A stretch of 64,000 nucleotides of DNA, from positions 42,548 to 106,547 of the forward strand of contig NZ_BBPP01000012.1 of the NCBI RefSeq assembly GCF_000787835.1, read 5' to 3'. Under the pieces are notes generated by a model. That model did not search any database, was not told where the DNA came from, and was given only the letters and a program-made list of their open reading frames with translations. Each line of letters opens with the position of its first letter. Position 1 is the first letter of the stretch. The stretch is from Streptacidiphilus melanogenes (GTDB lineage Bacteria; Actinomycetota; Actinomycetes; Streptomycetales; Streptomycetaceae). The position numbers and the translations under genes were made by a program. Positions 1 to 8,213 of the stretch are shown piece by piece.

Positions 1-661
1 CGCCGGCCCACCACAGGGCCAGCAGCTCGCGCTTGCCGTCGGCTGCCACGGCGAGGGCAAGGTCGACGAGCCCGCGGCTGTCCGGCACCGCGGCGGTGTC
101 GGCGAAGAGCACGAGGTAGCGGGGTGCGAGCAGGCGGCGCTGCCACAGGCCCAGGCGTCTGGCGATGCGGTCGGCCACGCGTGCGAGCGGCGCCGTCGGC
201 GGGCTGTCGCCGTACAACTCCGCGAGCCTGGCCTCGAATTCGGCGCGAGGCAGCCCGCGGGCGGCGAGTGAGAGCAGCAGCGGCTCCCGGCCGGTGAGGT
301 CCCGGCGGTACTTGGGGAGGATGGCGGGGGAGAAGCTGCCGTTGCGGTCCCTCGGCATGAGCACCTCGACCGGCCCGAACGTCGTCAGGACGGTCTTGGG
401 CCGGTGGCCGTTGTGGGAGTTGACGTCGTCCCGGTTCCGCGAGCGCTCGGCGCCGAGGTGGTGGTCGAGTTCGACCTCGAGGGCGGCTTCGAGGATCAGC
501 CGGGTGAGCTCGCGCAGCGGGGCGCAGCTGCCCAGCACGTCGGTGGCGTCGGCAGGTCCGGCGGCAGGCCCGGCGGGGCGGCCTGCGACGGGGTCGGCGG
601 CGGGGACCGGGCGCCAGGGCTGGGGGGTGGCCGGAACGCGGGCCAGGGGATGGTCGCTCAA
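1..661 (-). CDS. IS256-family (mutator-type) transposase, N-terminal part
   Basis: The frame encodes at least 220 residues and runs off the left edge; IS256-family transposases are about 400 aa, so roughly half is seen. The block with HHLGAERSR, the NGHRPKTV segment, FGPVEVLMPRDR and the ILPKYRRDLTG stretch is the conserved N-terminal part of mutator-type DDE transposases. The start is taken as TTG at 661, because an AGGAGG lies four bases upstream and no ATG or GTG fits better. It lies 75 bp downstream of the HlyD-like gene on the same strand. I could not identify a terminal inverted repeat in the gap, so I cannot say whether the element is intact or a domesticated or broken copy. Confidence 0.8.
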   Translation of the reverse strand, partial: MSDHPLARVPATPQPWRPVPAADPVAGRPAGPAAGPADATDVLGSCAPLRELTRLILEAALEVELDHHLGAERSRNRDDVNSHNGHRPKTVLTTFGPVEVLMPRDRNGSFSPAILPKYRRDLTGREPLLLSLAARGLPRAEFEARLAELYGDSPPTAPLARVADRIARRLGLWQRRLLAPRYLVLFADTAAVPDSRGLVDLALAVAADGKRELLALWWAG

Positions 662-736
662 CGAGCCTCCTCGTGCCGGGCGGACAACGGGTCGGGGGAC
701 ACAGGGTGGGAAGGGGCGGGCGGGGGCGGTGGGGCG

Positions 737-2212
737 TCACTCCAGGGTGACGTCGACGGACATGCCCGGGAGCACGCCGGACGGGGGGTTGTCGACGGCG
801 ATGGTGACGTCGTAGTAGGTGGCGCCGGGTACCCGGGCCGGGTCGAGCCGGATCTGGCTGATGCGGCCGGCGAGGGTCCTTCCCGATGCGGAGAGCGAGA
901 GGCTCGCCCGCTGGCCCACATGGGCGCTGGCCATCTGGGACTCGGGCAGCTGGGCTGTCACCTCCAGCGCGCCGGAGTAGACGGTGACCAGAGGGGAGTA
1001 GCCCGGGTTCTCCGCCGCGGAGGCGGAGCCGCCGCCGGTCGCGGGGGTGGGGACGAACAGCTGCACGCCCGGCTGCTGGTCGACCAGGGTGCCGGACTGG
1101 GCGGCCGGCCCGGCGTAGGCGTGCACGCCCTGGGGGCCGACGACGTCACCCACCGCCCCGGCGATGTCGGCGACGACGCCGTCGGCGGGGGCGAGGATCG
1201 TGGTCTGCTGGAGTGCGAGCTCGTCCGCGGCCAGCTGGGCCTGGGCGGTGGCGAGTTGGGAGCGCGCCTGGGCGATGGTCGCCGCGGTGAGGGGGCTTCC
1301 CTGGGCGGCGAGCTGGGCCTGGGCCGCCTGGAGCACGGACTGCCCCTGGGCCAGGGCGCTCTGGTCGTTCTGCTCCTGGGTCTGAGTGCTGGACCGGACG
1401 GAACTCAGCTGGGCCTCGGCCTGGGCCAGGGCGGCCGCGTCCCGGTCCACCTGGGCGGCGAGGTTCTGGCACAGGACCGGGTCGTCGGCCCCGCTCGCTC
1501 CGGTTGCCGCGTCGGCCCGTGTCGAGGCGCGGCTGGAGGAAGCCGACGGGGAGGCACCCGCGGTTGGCCCGCCCGTCGGTGAAGCGCCGGGGCTCGGGGA
1601 GGTGGTGGGGCTGCCGCAGTCCTGTGCGTAGCGGGCCCTGTCGTCGGCGAGGGTGGTCCGGTCGGAGGAGACGGCGGTGGTCTGGGCCGCGATCTGGTCG
1701 GCGGCGTCGGTCTGCGCGAGGGTGAGCGCGCCCTGTGCGCTGCTGGCCTCCGACTGGGCCTTGGCGACGGCGAGTTGGTTCTGCGCCGCCTCGTCGGGGG
1801 TGGTGTCGGGATGCTGGTCGGCGGCGATCAGGGCGGTGTCGGCGGCGACGGCCGCCCGCGCGGCCTGGAGGTTGGCAGCCGCGACGTCGCTGCGCTGCGT
1901 GGCCAGCACCTGTCCGGCCCGCACGTGGTCGCCGGGGTGGACCCGGAGGGTCTGCACGGTCCCGGTCGCGCCGAAGTCGAGGTAGTAGGTGTGGGCGGGG
2001 GTGACCTCGCCGCTGAAGCTGACCGGGCGGGAGGCGATGGCGTGGTAGGTGGCGGTGGTGGCGGCGGCCACCGCGAGGGTGACGCCGACCGCCGCCCCCA
2101 GCTGCCACAGCGACCGGGGCCTGCGGGCGGGGAGGATCTCTCCCACGCCCGCCTCCCCGTCGGCGAGGGCCGCGTTCATGCCCCGGACGGGACGGGACTT
2201 CTTGCCGGGCAT
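737..2212 (-). CDS. HlyD-type membrane-fusion (adaptor) protein
   Basis: A 491-residue protein with one N-terminal membrane segment at about residues 36-56 and a large extracytoplasmic part. It shows the split barrel-sandwich (biotinyl-lipoyl-like) halves: GTVQTLRVHPGDHVRAGQVL near the N-terminus and ILAPADGVVADIAG later. Between them is a long Ala/Gln-rich coiled-coil hairpin, interrupted by a Ser/Pro-rich loop flanked by two Cys; a beta-barrel end follows. Adaptors of this type join an inner-membrane pump or synthase to the outside; Alg44 pairs in this way with the alginate GT2 synthase. The ATG at 2212 has a GGAGGTG ten bases upstream, inside the end of the sqdB-like gene, so the two are translationally close and probably co-transcribed. 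No ABC exporter is visible next to it; the partner may be the GT2 at 9986 or lie outside the window. Confidence 0.8.
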   Translation of the reverse strand: MPGKKSRPVRGMNAALADGEAGVGEILPARRPRSLWQLGAAVGVTLAVAAATTATYHAIASRPVSFSGEVTPAHTYYLDFGATGTVQTLRVHPGDHVRAGQVLATQRSDVAAANLQAARAAVAADTALIAADQHPDTTPDEAAQNQLAVAKAQSEASSAQGALTLAQTDAADQIAAQTTAVSSDRTTLADDRARYAQDCGSPTTSPSPGASPTGGPTAGASPSASSSRASTRADAATGASGADDPVLCQNLAAQVDRDAAALAQAEAQLSSVRSSTQTQEQNDQSALAQGQSVLQAAQAQLAAQGSPLTAATIAQARSQLATAQAQLAADELALQQTTILAPADGVVADIAGAVGDVVGPQGVHAYAGPAAQSGTLVDQQPGVQLFVPTPATGGGSASAAENPGYSPLVTVYSGALEVTAQLPESQMASAHVGQRASLSLSASGRTLAGRISQIRLDPARVPGATYYDVTIAVDNPPSGVLPGMSVDVTLE

Positions 2213-2220
2213 CGCCCCGG

Positions 2221-3465
2221 TCACCTCCTCTCGGACGCCGGTCCCGCGGATGACGGGGCCCGCTCGGGCAGCTCGGTCAGCAGGTCCTCGGCCGTCTCCA
2301 TGCCCGCCCGCCACACCGACCGCGCGATGATCTTGGTGGGGTCGACCCGGTGGCGGTAGCGGCCGGCGATCTCGCGGCACTCCTCCAGCAGGCCCTCGTT
2401 CAGCGTGGTCGGCTCCAGGCCCAGGGCGAGGAACTGGTCGTTGCGGACGTTGAGTTCGTTCTCGTCGGCCTCCTGGCGCGGGTTGGGGAGGTGGGCGACG
2501 GGCGCGCCGGTCAGCGAGCCGACGAGCTTGGCCAGGTCGCGCACCCGGTGGCTCTCGGTCACCTGGTTGAAGACCTTGGGCCTGTCGCCGGCCGCGGGCG
2601 GGTTCTCCAGGGCGATCTCGATGCAGCGGACCATGTCGCGGACGTGGATGAAGGCGCGGGTCTGGCCGCCGCTGCCGTGGACGGTGAGCGGGTGGCCGAT
2701 CGCCGCCTGCATCAGGAAGCGGTTCAGCACGGTGCCGTAGTCGCCGTCGTAGTCGAAGCGGTTGACCAGCCGCTCGTCGCGCGCGGTCTGCGGGGTCTGG
2801 GTGCCCCAGACGATGCCCTGGTGCAGGTCGGTGATCCGCACCCGGTCGTTGGCGGCGTAGAAGGCGAACATCAGCTGGTCGAGCGTCTTGGTGAGGTGGT
2901 AGACGGAGCCGGGGCTGGCGGGGTGCAGGATCTCGCGCTCCACGTCGCCGTCGGGGGTGGGCACCTTGACGGTCAGATAGCCCTCGGGGATGGGCGCCGA
3001 GCCCGACCACCCGTAGCCGTAGACGCCCATGGTGCCCAGGTGGACCAGGGCCGCGTCGGTGCCGGACTGCACCAGGGCGGAGAGCAGGTTGTGGGTCGCC
3101 CGGACGTTGTTGTCGATCGTGTAGCGCTTGCTGGTGGTCGACCGCATCGAGTACGGGGCCGCGCGCTGCTCGGCGAAGTGGACGATCGCGTCGGGGCGCA
3201 GCGCCGGCAGCAGCGCGGTCAGCCGCTCGGGCTCGGCGGCCAGGTCGAGCCGGACGAAGCCGATCTCGCGGCCGGAGACCTGCTGCCACACGCGCAGCCG
3301 CTCGCCGATCGGCCGGATCGGGGTGAGCGACTCGACCTCGAGCTCCAGGTCGATGGCCCGGCGGCTGAGGTTGTCGACGACGGTGACCTCGTGCCCGCGG
3401 TCCGACAGGTGCAAGGCCGTCGGCCAGCCGCAGAATCCGTCTCCTCCGAGAATGAGGACATGCAT
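2221..3465 (-). CDS. sqdB: UDP-sulfoquinovose synthase-like NAD-dependent enzyme (SqdB/SQD1)
   Basis: A 414-residue extended SDR enzyme. SQD1/SqdB converts UDP-glucose plus sulfite to UDP-sulfoquinovose with NAD. Hallmarks seen: the N-terminal GGDGFCGWPTALHLS Rossmann motif (residues 7-21), ESLTPI (45-50), the HFAEQRAAPYSM segment (96-107), LGTMG with T145, the Y189-x3-K193 catalytic pair in YHLTK, and GHPLTVHG plus GGQTRAFIHVRD further on. These match plant SQD1 over the full length, including T145 at the same number. Plant NQGVVYG reads HQGIVWG here. The start ATG at 3465 has GGAGGT eight bases upstream. It heads a two-gene minus-strand unit with the HlyD-like gene and is divergent from cysHDN, which makes sulfite. 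The family assignment is strong; the exact product (sulfoquinovose or another sulfosugar) is inference. Confidence 0.85.
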   Translation of the reverse strand: MHVLILGGDGFCGWPTALHLSDRGHEVTVVDNLSRRAIDLELEVESLTPIRPIGERLRVWQQVSGREIGFVRLDLAAEPERLTALLPALRPDAIVHFAEQRAAPYSMRSTTSKRYTIDNNVRATHNLLSALVQSGTDAALVHLGTMGVYGYGWSGSAPIPEGYLTVKVPTPDGDVEREILHPASPGSVYHLTKTLDQLMFAFYAANDRVRITDLHQGIVWGTQTPQTARDERLVNRFDYDGDYGTVLNRFLMQAAIGHPLTVHGSGGQTRAFIHVRDMVRCIEIALENPPAAGDRPKVFNQVTESHRVRDLAKLVGSLTGAPVAHLPNPRQEADENELNVRNDQFLALGLEPTTLNEGLLEECREIAGRYRHRVDPTKIIARSVWRAGMETAEDLLTELPERAPSSAGPASERR

Positions 3466-3993
3466 GAGCTGGTACCTCCACGGAATTCGGATCGAAAGCG
3501 AACTCAAATCATGGAAGAAAAACCGGGGCGGGGGTCCGGGTCGAGCGGCCGTAAAGGAAGGCGGCCGAGCGAAATGCCGTCGCGAGGCGACTCCCTGCGG
3601 GGGCGCTGCTGTGTGGCGCCCGGGGCGACAGGGTGGCGAGCGACCCTTCGTACCGGTCAGTACGGACTGTGGCACAAGATCCGTGTCATGTCCAGCACAC
3701 AGCATTTTCGAAGCCGCTGGTCATCCTGTCACCACTCAATAAGGAGTCATGCCAGCTCGGATGGCCTTTCGCCGACCGGTGACGCAGTGTCACTCCTCGT
3801 CGGCTGCCGTGCCAGCCTCCGGCCCGGCCTGCGAGTTTCCGCGCCGACATTCCACACACGGAAATCCGGTGTAGCGCGAGAGGGCGCGATTCCGCCCGGC
3901 TCGAAAGAAAGGATTGAGTAAGAACGGTGCCTGTGACATTGCCGTTCCGTCGCGCCCGGGCGGTATCAATTGGGGAGGGAAAGGAGGGTCACC
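3466..3993. promoter_or_regulatory. Divergent regulatory region between sqdB-like and cysH
   Basis: This 528-bp gap is AT-richer than its flanks and must hold promoters for both directions. An inverted repeat CGTAC-N6-GTACG at 3649-3664 lies near its middle and is a candidate operator for a regulator of both arms. AAGGAGGG at 3981-3988 is the ribosome-binding site that fixes the GTG start of cysH at 3994. I see no recognisable riboswitch. A possible short leader reading frame is listed separately. Confidence 0.5.
3749..3874 (+). CDS. Possible short leader peptide upstream of cysH (41 aa)
   Basis: An ATG at 3749 follows AAGGAG at 3741-3746, though with only two bases of spacing, and opens a 41-codon frame ending in TAG at 3872. 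It contains two Cys codons and several Arg/Ser codons. Streptomyces sulfur operons are known to carry tiny leader ORFs that could sense cysteine supply, but the usual HVDL-type core of those leaders is not present here. Treat as a candidate only. Confidence 0.2.
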   Translation: MPARMAFRRPVTQCHSSSAAVPASGPACEFPRRHSTHGNPV

Positions 3994-4761
3994 GTGGCTC
4001 GAAGTGCCGCCTCGGAAGAGAATTCCGACCCGCTCTCGCTCACCGTCCCGCTGTCCGACGGCGCCAACCTGCGCGCCTTCGCCAACGCCGCCGCGGCACG
4101 ACTGGAACACGCCGACGCGGCCGACGTCATCTCCTGGGCCCACCGCGCCTTCGGGCCCGGACTGGCCGTCGCCTCCTCGATGGCCGACACCCACTTGGTC
4201 CACCTGGCCCAGAGCATCGTGGCCGGCATCGACGTGCTCTTCCTGGACACCGGGTACCACTTCGCCGAGACCATCGGCACCCGCGACGCCGTCGCCGCCA
4301 CCTACGACGTCAACCTCATCACGCTGACGCCGCACCAGACCGTCGCCGAGCAGGCCCTGGCCTACGGGCCGCACCTGTTCGAGCGCGACCCGGACCGCTG
4401 CTGCGCCCTGCGCAAGATCGAGCCGCTGGAACGCGGCCTGCGCCCCTACCGCGCCTGGATCGTCGGCATGCGTCGCGAGGACGCCGCCACCCGGTCCGAC
4501 CTGCGCGTGGTCGAGTACGACCGGGCCCGCGACATCGTCACCATCGCGCCGCTCGCACGCTGGACCCAAAGGGACGTCGACGCGTACGTGACCCGCCATC
4601 AGGTGCTGGTCAACCCGCTGCTCCTCGACGGCTACACCTCCGTCGGCTGCGCCCCCTGCACCAGGCGTCCCCAGCCCGGGGCGGACCCGCGCTCGGGCCG
4701 CTGGGCGGGCATCTCCAAGACCGAATGCGGGCTGCGCCGGCAGCCGGGAAGGACCACCTGA
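3994..4761 (+). CDS. cysH: Assimilatory adenylylsulfate (APS) reductase, iron-sulfur type
   Basis: A 255-residue CysH. It reduces activated sulfate to sulfite in the cytosol. Two Cys pairs, C136-C137 (DRCCALRK) and C219/C222 (GCAPCTRRP), bind the 4Fe-4S cluster that marks APS rather than PAPS reductases; C245 in KTECGL is the catalytic Cys that carries the sulfite. LDTGYHF (85-90) is the PAPS-reductase-family loop. GTG at 3994 is chosen for the AAGGAGGG just upstream. It overlaps cysD by one base (ATGA). APS specificity fits the absence of an APS kinase gene (cysC) in the window. No sulfite reductase gene follows, which is unusual for an assimilatory operon. Confidence 0.92.
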   Translation: MARSAASEENSDPLSLTVPLSDGANLRAFANAAAARLEHADAADVISWAHRAFGPGLAVASSMADTHLVHLAQSIVAGIDVLFLDTGYHFAETIGTRDAVAATYDVNLITLTPHQTVAEQALAYGPHLFERDPDRCCALRKIEPLERGLRPYRAWIVGMRREDAATRSDLRVVEYDRARDIVTIAPLARWTQRDVDAYVTRHQVLVNPLLLDGYTSVGCAPCTRRPQPGADPRSGRWAGISKTECGLRRQPGRTT

Positions 4762-5759
4762 TGAGCGATCTCACCCGGACCGCGCCCCCGCCGGGCAGCG
4801 CGCAGGCGCAAGGCCCCGGATCCCCTCCCGTGGGAGCCGCCGCCACGGACGCGCCGCACCCTCGCTTACGCCTGTCCCACCTCGAAGCCCTGGAGTCCGA
4901 GGCCGTCCACATCATCCGCGAGAGCGTCGCGCAGTTCGAACGCCCGGCGCTGCTCTTCTCCGGCGGCAAGGACTCGATGGTCATGCTGCACGTCGCCGTC
5001 AAGGCGTTCCACCCCGCACCGCTCCCGTTCGGGCTGCTGCACGTGGACACCGGCCACAACTTCCCCGAGGTGCTCGCCTTCCGCGACCGCGTCGTCGCCG
5101 AACACGGCCTGCGGCTGACCGTCGCCCACGTCGAGGCGTACCTCGCCGACGGACGGCTGACCGAACGCGCCGACGGCACCCGCAACCCGCTGCAGACCGT
5201 GCCGCTGCTCGACGCCGTCGCCAAGGGCGGCCTCGACGCCCTGTTCGGCGGCGGCCGTCGCGACGAGGAGAAGGCCCGCGCCAAGGAGCGGGTCTTCTCG
5301 CTGCGCGACGACTTCGGCGCCTGGGACCCGCGCCGCCAGCGCCCCGAGCTGTGGGGCCTGTACAACGGCCGCCACCGCCCCGGCGAGCACCTCCGGGTCT
5401 TCCCGCTGTCCAACTGGACCGAGCTGGACGTGTGGCAGTACATCGCGGCCGAGCAGGTCGAACTGCCGTCCATCTACTACGCCCACGAGCGGGAGGTGTT
5501 CCGGCGCGGCGGCATGTGGCTGACCGCCGGGGCCTGGGGCGGGCCCAAGGACGGGGAGAAGGCGGAGCGGCGCACCGTGCGCTACCGCACCGTCGGCGAC
5601 ATGTCCTGCACCGGCGCCGTCGAGTCCGCCGCCGCGACCCCCGAGGAGGTCATCGCGGAGATCGCCGGCTCCCGGATGACCGAGCGCGGCGCCAGCCGCG
5701 CCGACGACCGGCTCTCCGAGGCCGCCATGGAGGACCGCAAGCGGGAGGGGTACTTCTGA
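4761..5759 (+). CDS. cysD: Sulfate adenylyltransferase subunit 2
   Basis: A 332-residue CysD, the ATP-PPi synthetase subunit that forms APS from sulfate and ATP together with the GTPase CysN. The PP-loop SGGKDS is at residues 67-72, followed by LLHVDTGHNFPEV; the C-terminus carries the conserved RYRTVGDMSCTGAV and MEDRKREGYF segments. An extra Ala/Pro-rich stretch of about 35 residues precedes the usual start of homology. It overlaps cysH and cysN by ATGA junctions, so the three are one translationally coupled unit. Confidence 0.95.
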   Translation: MSDLTRTAPPPGSAQAQGPGSPPVGAAATDAPHPRLRLSHLEALESEAVHIIRESVAQFERPALLFSGGKDSMVMLHVAVKAFHPAPLPFGLLHVDTGHNFPEVLAFRDRVVAEHGLRLTVAHVEAYLADGRLTERADGTRNPLQTVPLLDAVAKGGLDALFGGGRRDEEKARAKERVFSLRDDFGAWDPRRQRPELWGLYNGRHRPGEHLRVFPLSNWTELDVWQYIAAEQVELPSIYYAHEREVFRRGGMWLTAGAWGGPKDGEKAERRTVRYRTVGDMSCTGAVESAAATPEEVIAEIAGSRMTERGASRADDRLSEAAMEDRKREGYF

Positions 5760-7093
5760 TGGCCCGTCCGCCCCTCCCCGGCCCGTCGGCGGCCACCGGC
5801 TCCGGCGGCCGTACCGTCCCTGCCACACTGCTGCGGCTGGCCACCGCAGGATCCGTCGACGACGGCAAGTCCACCCTGGTCGGCCGGCTGCTCCACGACT
5901 GCCAGGCGGTGCTGGCCGACCAACTCGCCGCCGTCGCCCGCGCCTCGCGCGAACGCGGCCTCGGCGCGGCCGACCTGGCGCTGCTCACCGACGGCCTGCG
6001 CGCCGAACGCGAGCAGGGCATCACCATCGACGTGGCCTACCGCTACTTCGCCACCCCCAGACGCCGGTTCATCCTGGCCGACACGCCCGGCCACGTGCAG
6101 TACACCCGCAACATGGTCACCGGCGCGTCGACCGCCGACCTCGCCGTGGTGCTCGTCGACGCCCGCGGCCGGGTGCGCGAGCAGACACGGCGTCACCTCG
6201 CCGTCGCCGCGCTGCTGCGGGTCCCGCGCCTGGTCCTCGCCGTCAACAAAATGGACCTCGTCGGCTACGCCGAGCCGGTCTTCGCCGCCGTCGCCCTCGA
6301 ATGCGCCGCCTACGCCGCCGACCTGGGCGTCACCGACGTCCTGGCCGTTCCGGTCAGCGCCCTGCACGGCGACAACGTCGTGCACCCGTCGGCGTCCATG
6401 GACTGGTACAGCGGACCCACGCTGCTCGAACACCTGGAGTCCGTCGAGGTCGACGAGGACCCGCAGGCGCTGCCCGCGCGCTTCCCTGTCCAGTACGTGC
6501 TGCGGGCGCCGGAGTCGGGGCCGGACGCCGGATACCGGGGCTACGCCGGACGCCTGGCCGGCGGCGTGCTGCGACGCGGCGACCGCGTCGCCGTCCTGCC
6601 CTCCGGGCGGACCACGACCGTCGCCGGCATCGACCGGCTCGACCGGCGCGACGCCGACCTGGCCGTCACCGACCAGTCGGTGACGCTGCGCCTGGCCGAC
6701 GACCTCGACGTGGGCCGCGGCGACCTGATCGCACCGGTCACCGCCACGCCGCAGGTCGGCCGGGAGTTCACCGCCACCGTCTGCCACCTGGACGCGCGGC
6801 CGCTGCGCCCTGGCCAGCACGTCCTGCTGCGGCAGCAGACCGCCGTCGTCCGCGCCGTCGTTCGCTCGCTCGACGCGCGCCTCGACCTCGCCACCCTCGC
6901 CGCCGCCCCCGCACCGGACGCGCTGGAGGCCAACGACCTGGGACAGGTCACGGTGGCCACCGCCGAGCCGGTGGCCTTCGACGAGTACCGGGACAACCGC
7001 CGCACCGGCGCGTTCCTGCTGGTCGACCCCGCCGACGGCGCGACGCTCACAGCCGGGATGGTCGGCGCCCTCCGCGCGGGAGGCCGGCCGTGA
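5759..7093 (+). CDS. cysN: Sulfate adenylyltransferase subunit 1 (GTPase)
   Basis: A 444-residue elongation-factor-like GTPase that drives APS synthesis by CysD. Motifs seen: the P-loop AGSVDDGKST (30-39), the REQGITIDVAYRYF switch (84-97), DTPGH (108-112) and NKMD (163-166). The length is that of stand-alone CysN, with no fused APS-kinase (CysC) domain at the C-terminus. It overlaps cysD by ATGA and the next gene by GTGA. With CysH needing only APS, the operon is self-sufficient for sulfate to sulfite. Confidence 0.95.
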   Translation: MARPPLPGPSAATGSGGRTVPATLLRLATAGSVDDGKSTLVGRLLHDCQAVLADQLAAVARASRERGLGAADLALLTDGLRAEREQGITIDVAYRYFATPRRRFILADTPGHVQYTRNMVTGASTADLAVVLVDARGRVREQTRRHLAVAALLRVPRLVLAVNKMDLVGYAEPVFAAVALECAAYAADLGVTDVLAVPVSALHGDNVVHPSASMDWYSGPTLLEHLESVEVDEDPQALPARFPVQYVLRAPESGPDAGYRGYAGRLAGGVLRRGDRVAVLPSGRTTTVAGIDRLDRRDADLAVTDQSVTLRLADDLDVGRGDLIAPVTATPQVGREFTATVCHLDARPLRPGQHVLLRQQTAVVRAVVRSLDARLDLATLAAAPAPDALEANDLGQVTVATAEPVAFDEYRDNRRTGAFLLVDPADGATLTAGMVGALRAGGRP

Positions 7094-8193
7094 CCGGTGC
7101 CCGGCGGGACCAGCCCGCCCGCCCCCGACGTCGGTCCGGACGACTACGGCGGCTCCTGCCGGCGCTCCTCCTGCTCCCGCTCCTCGCCGCCCCGTCCGGC
7201 TGCGCGACGGGAGCGGCGGCCGCCCCCGGACCGGCGGGCACACTGCGGCTCGGCTACCTCGCCGACATCACCCACGCCACCGCGCTGATCGGCGTCCACG
7301 ACGGCGTCTACGCCCGCGACCTGGCGCGCACGCGGCTGACCAGCCAGGTGTTCCAGGCCGGACCGGACGAGATGACCGCCCTGCTCGGCGGCCACCTCGA
7401 CGCCGCCTACGTCGGCCCGTCCTCCGCCCTCAACGCCTACGTCCGCAGCCACGGCCAGGCCCTGCGCATCGTGGCCGGGGCCACCCTCGGCGGAGCGGAG
7501 CTCGTCGTCCGCCCCGGCCTCACCAGCCCCTCCCAACTGCGCGGGAAGACCCTCGCCACCCCGCAGCTGGGCAACACCCAGGACGTGGCCCTGCGCTACT
7601 GGCTCTCCCAACAGGGCTACCACACCGACCCCAGCGGCTCCGGGGACGTCGCCGTCGTCCCCGAGAGCAACGCCACCACACTCGAGCAGTTCCGCGCCGG
7701 ACGCATCGACGGGGCCTGGGTGCCCGAGCCCTGGGCCTCGCGCCTGGTCGTCGAAGGCGGCGGACACGTGCTCGTCGACGAACGGTCGCTGTGGCCGGGC
7801 GGCCGTTTCGCCACCACCGTCCTGGTCGTGGCCACCTCGTTCCTGACCGCCCACCCGCAGACCGTCACCGCGCTGCTCGCCGCCCAGCTCGACACCGAGG
7901 CGTGGATCGCCGCCCACCCGGCGACCGCCCGCACCGATGCGGGGCAGGCCCTCACCGAGCTGACCGGCTCCACCTTGCAATCGGCCGAACTGACCCGCGC
8001 CTGGGCCCAGCTGACCCTGGGCCACGACCCCGTCATGGGCGAGCTGCCGACACTGGCTGCCCACGCCGCCGCCGTCGGCTTCGGCGCGGACGGCTCGGTG
8101 ACCGGCATCTACGCACTGCAGCCCCTCGACGAGCTCCTCGCCGCACGGCCGACCAACGTCGCGAGCGGCCCGAGCGCGACTCCGTCCCCCTGA
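7090..8193 (+). CDS. Sulfonate/taurine-type ABC transporter, substrate-binding lipoprotein
   Basis: A 367-residue SsuA/NMT1-like binding protein. An Arg-rich N-terminus, a hydrophobic segment and Cys at about residue 38 indicate a lipoprotein signal. LRLGYLADITHATALIGVHDG, the GGHLDAAYVGPSSALNAY stretch and the GAWVPEPWASRLV region are typical of binding proteins for sulfonates, nitrate or similar small anions. GTG at 7090 overlaps the cysN stop (GTGA). In Streptomyces the same gene order cysDN-ssuABC-like is common, so sulfate or organosulfonate uptake is likely; the ligand cannot be read from sequence. Confidence 0.85.
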   Translation: MTGARRDQPARPRRRSGRLRRLLPALLLLPLLAAPSGCATGAAAAPGPAGTLRLGYLADITHATALIGVHDGVYARDLARTRLTSQVFQAGPDEMTALLGGHLDAAYVGPSSALNAYVRSHGQALRIVAGATLGGAELVVRPGLTSPSQLRGKTLATPQLGNTQDVALRYWLSQQGYHTDPSGSGDVAVVPESNATTLEQFRAGRIDGAWVPEPWASRLVVEGGGHVLVDERSLWPGGRFATTVLVVATSFLTAHPQTVTALLAAQLDTEAWIAAHPATARTDAGQALTELTGSTLQSAELTRAWAQLTLGHDPVMGELPTLAAHAAAVGFGADGSVTGIYALQPLDELLAARPTNVASGPSATPSP

Positions 8194-8213
8194 CCGCCCC
8201 GGAAGGACCGCCC

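Noticed and set aside
404..1582. A long plus-strand frame opposite the transposase and HlyD-like genes
   Set aside because: High-GC shadow frame without a ribosome site or motif; the opposite strand has clear family matches.
3466..3993. A SAM or other sulfur riboswitch before cysH
   Set aside because: I could not recognise a conserved riboswitch core; only ordinary inverted repeats and a possible short ORF are seen.
5582..7243. A 553-residue minus frame across cysN
   Set aside because: Shadow of cysN; low-complexity Gly/Val/Arg composition and no family pattern.
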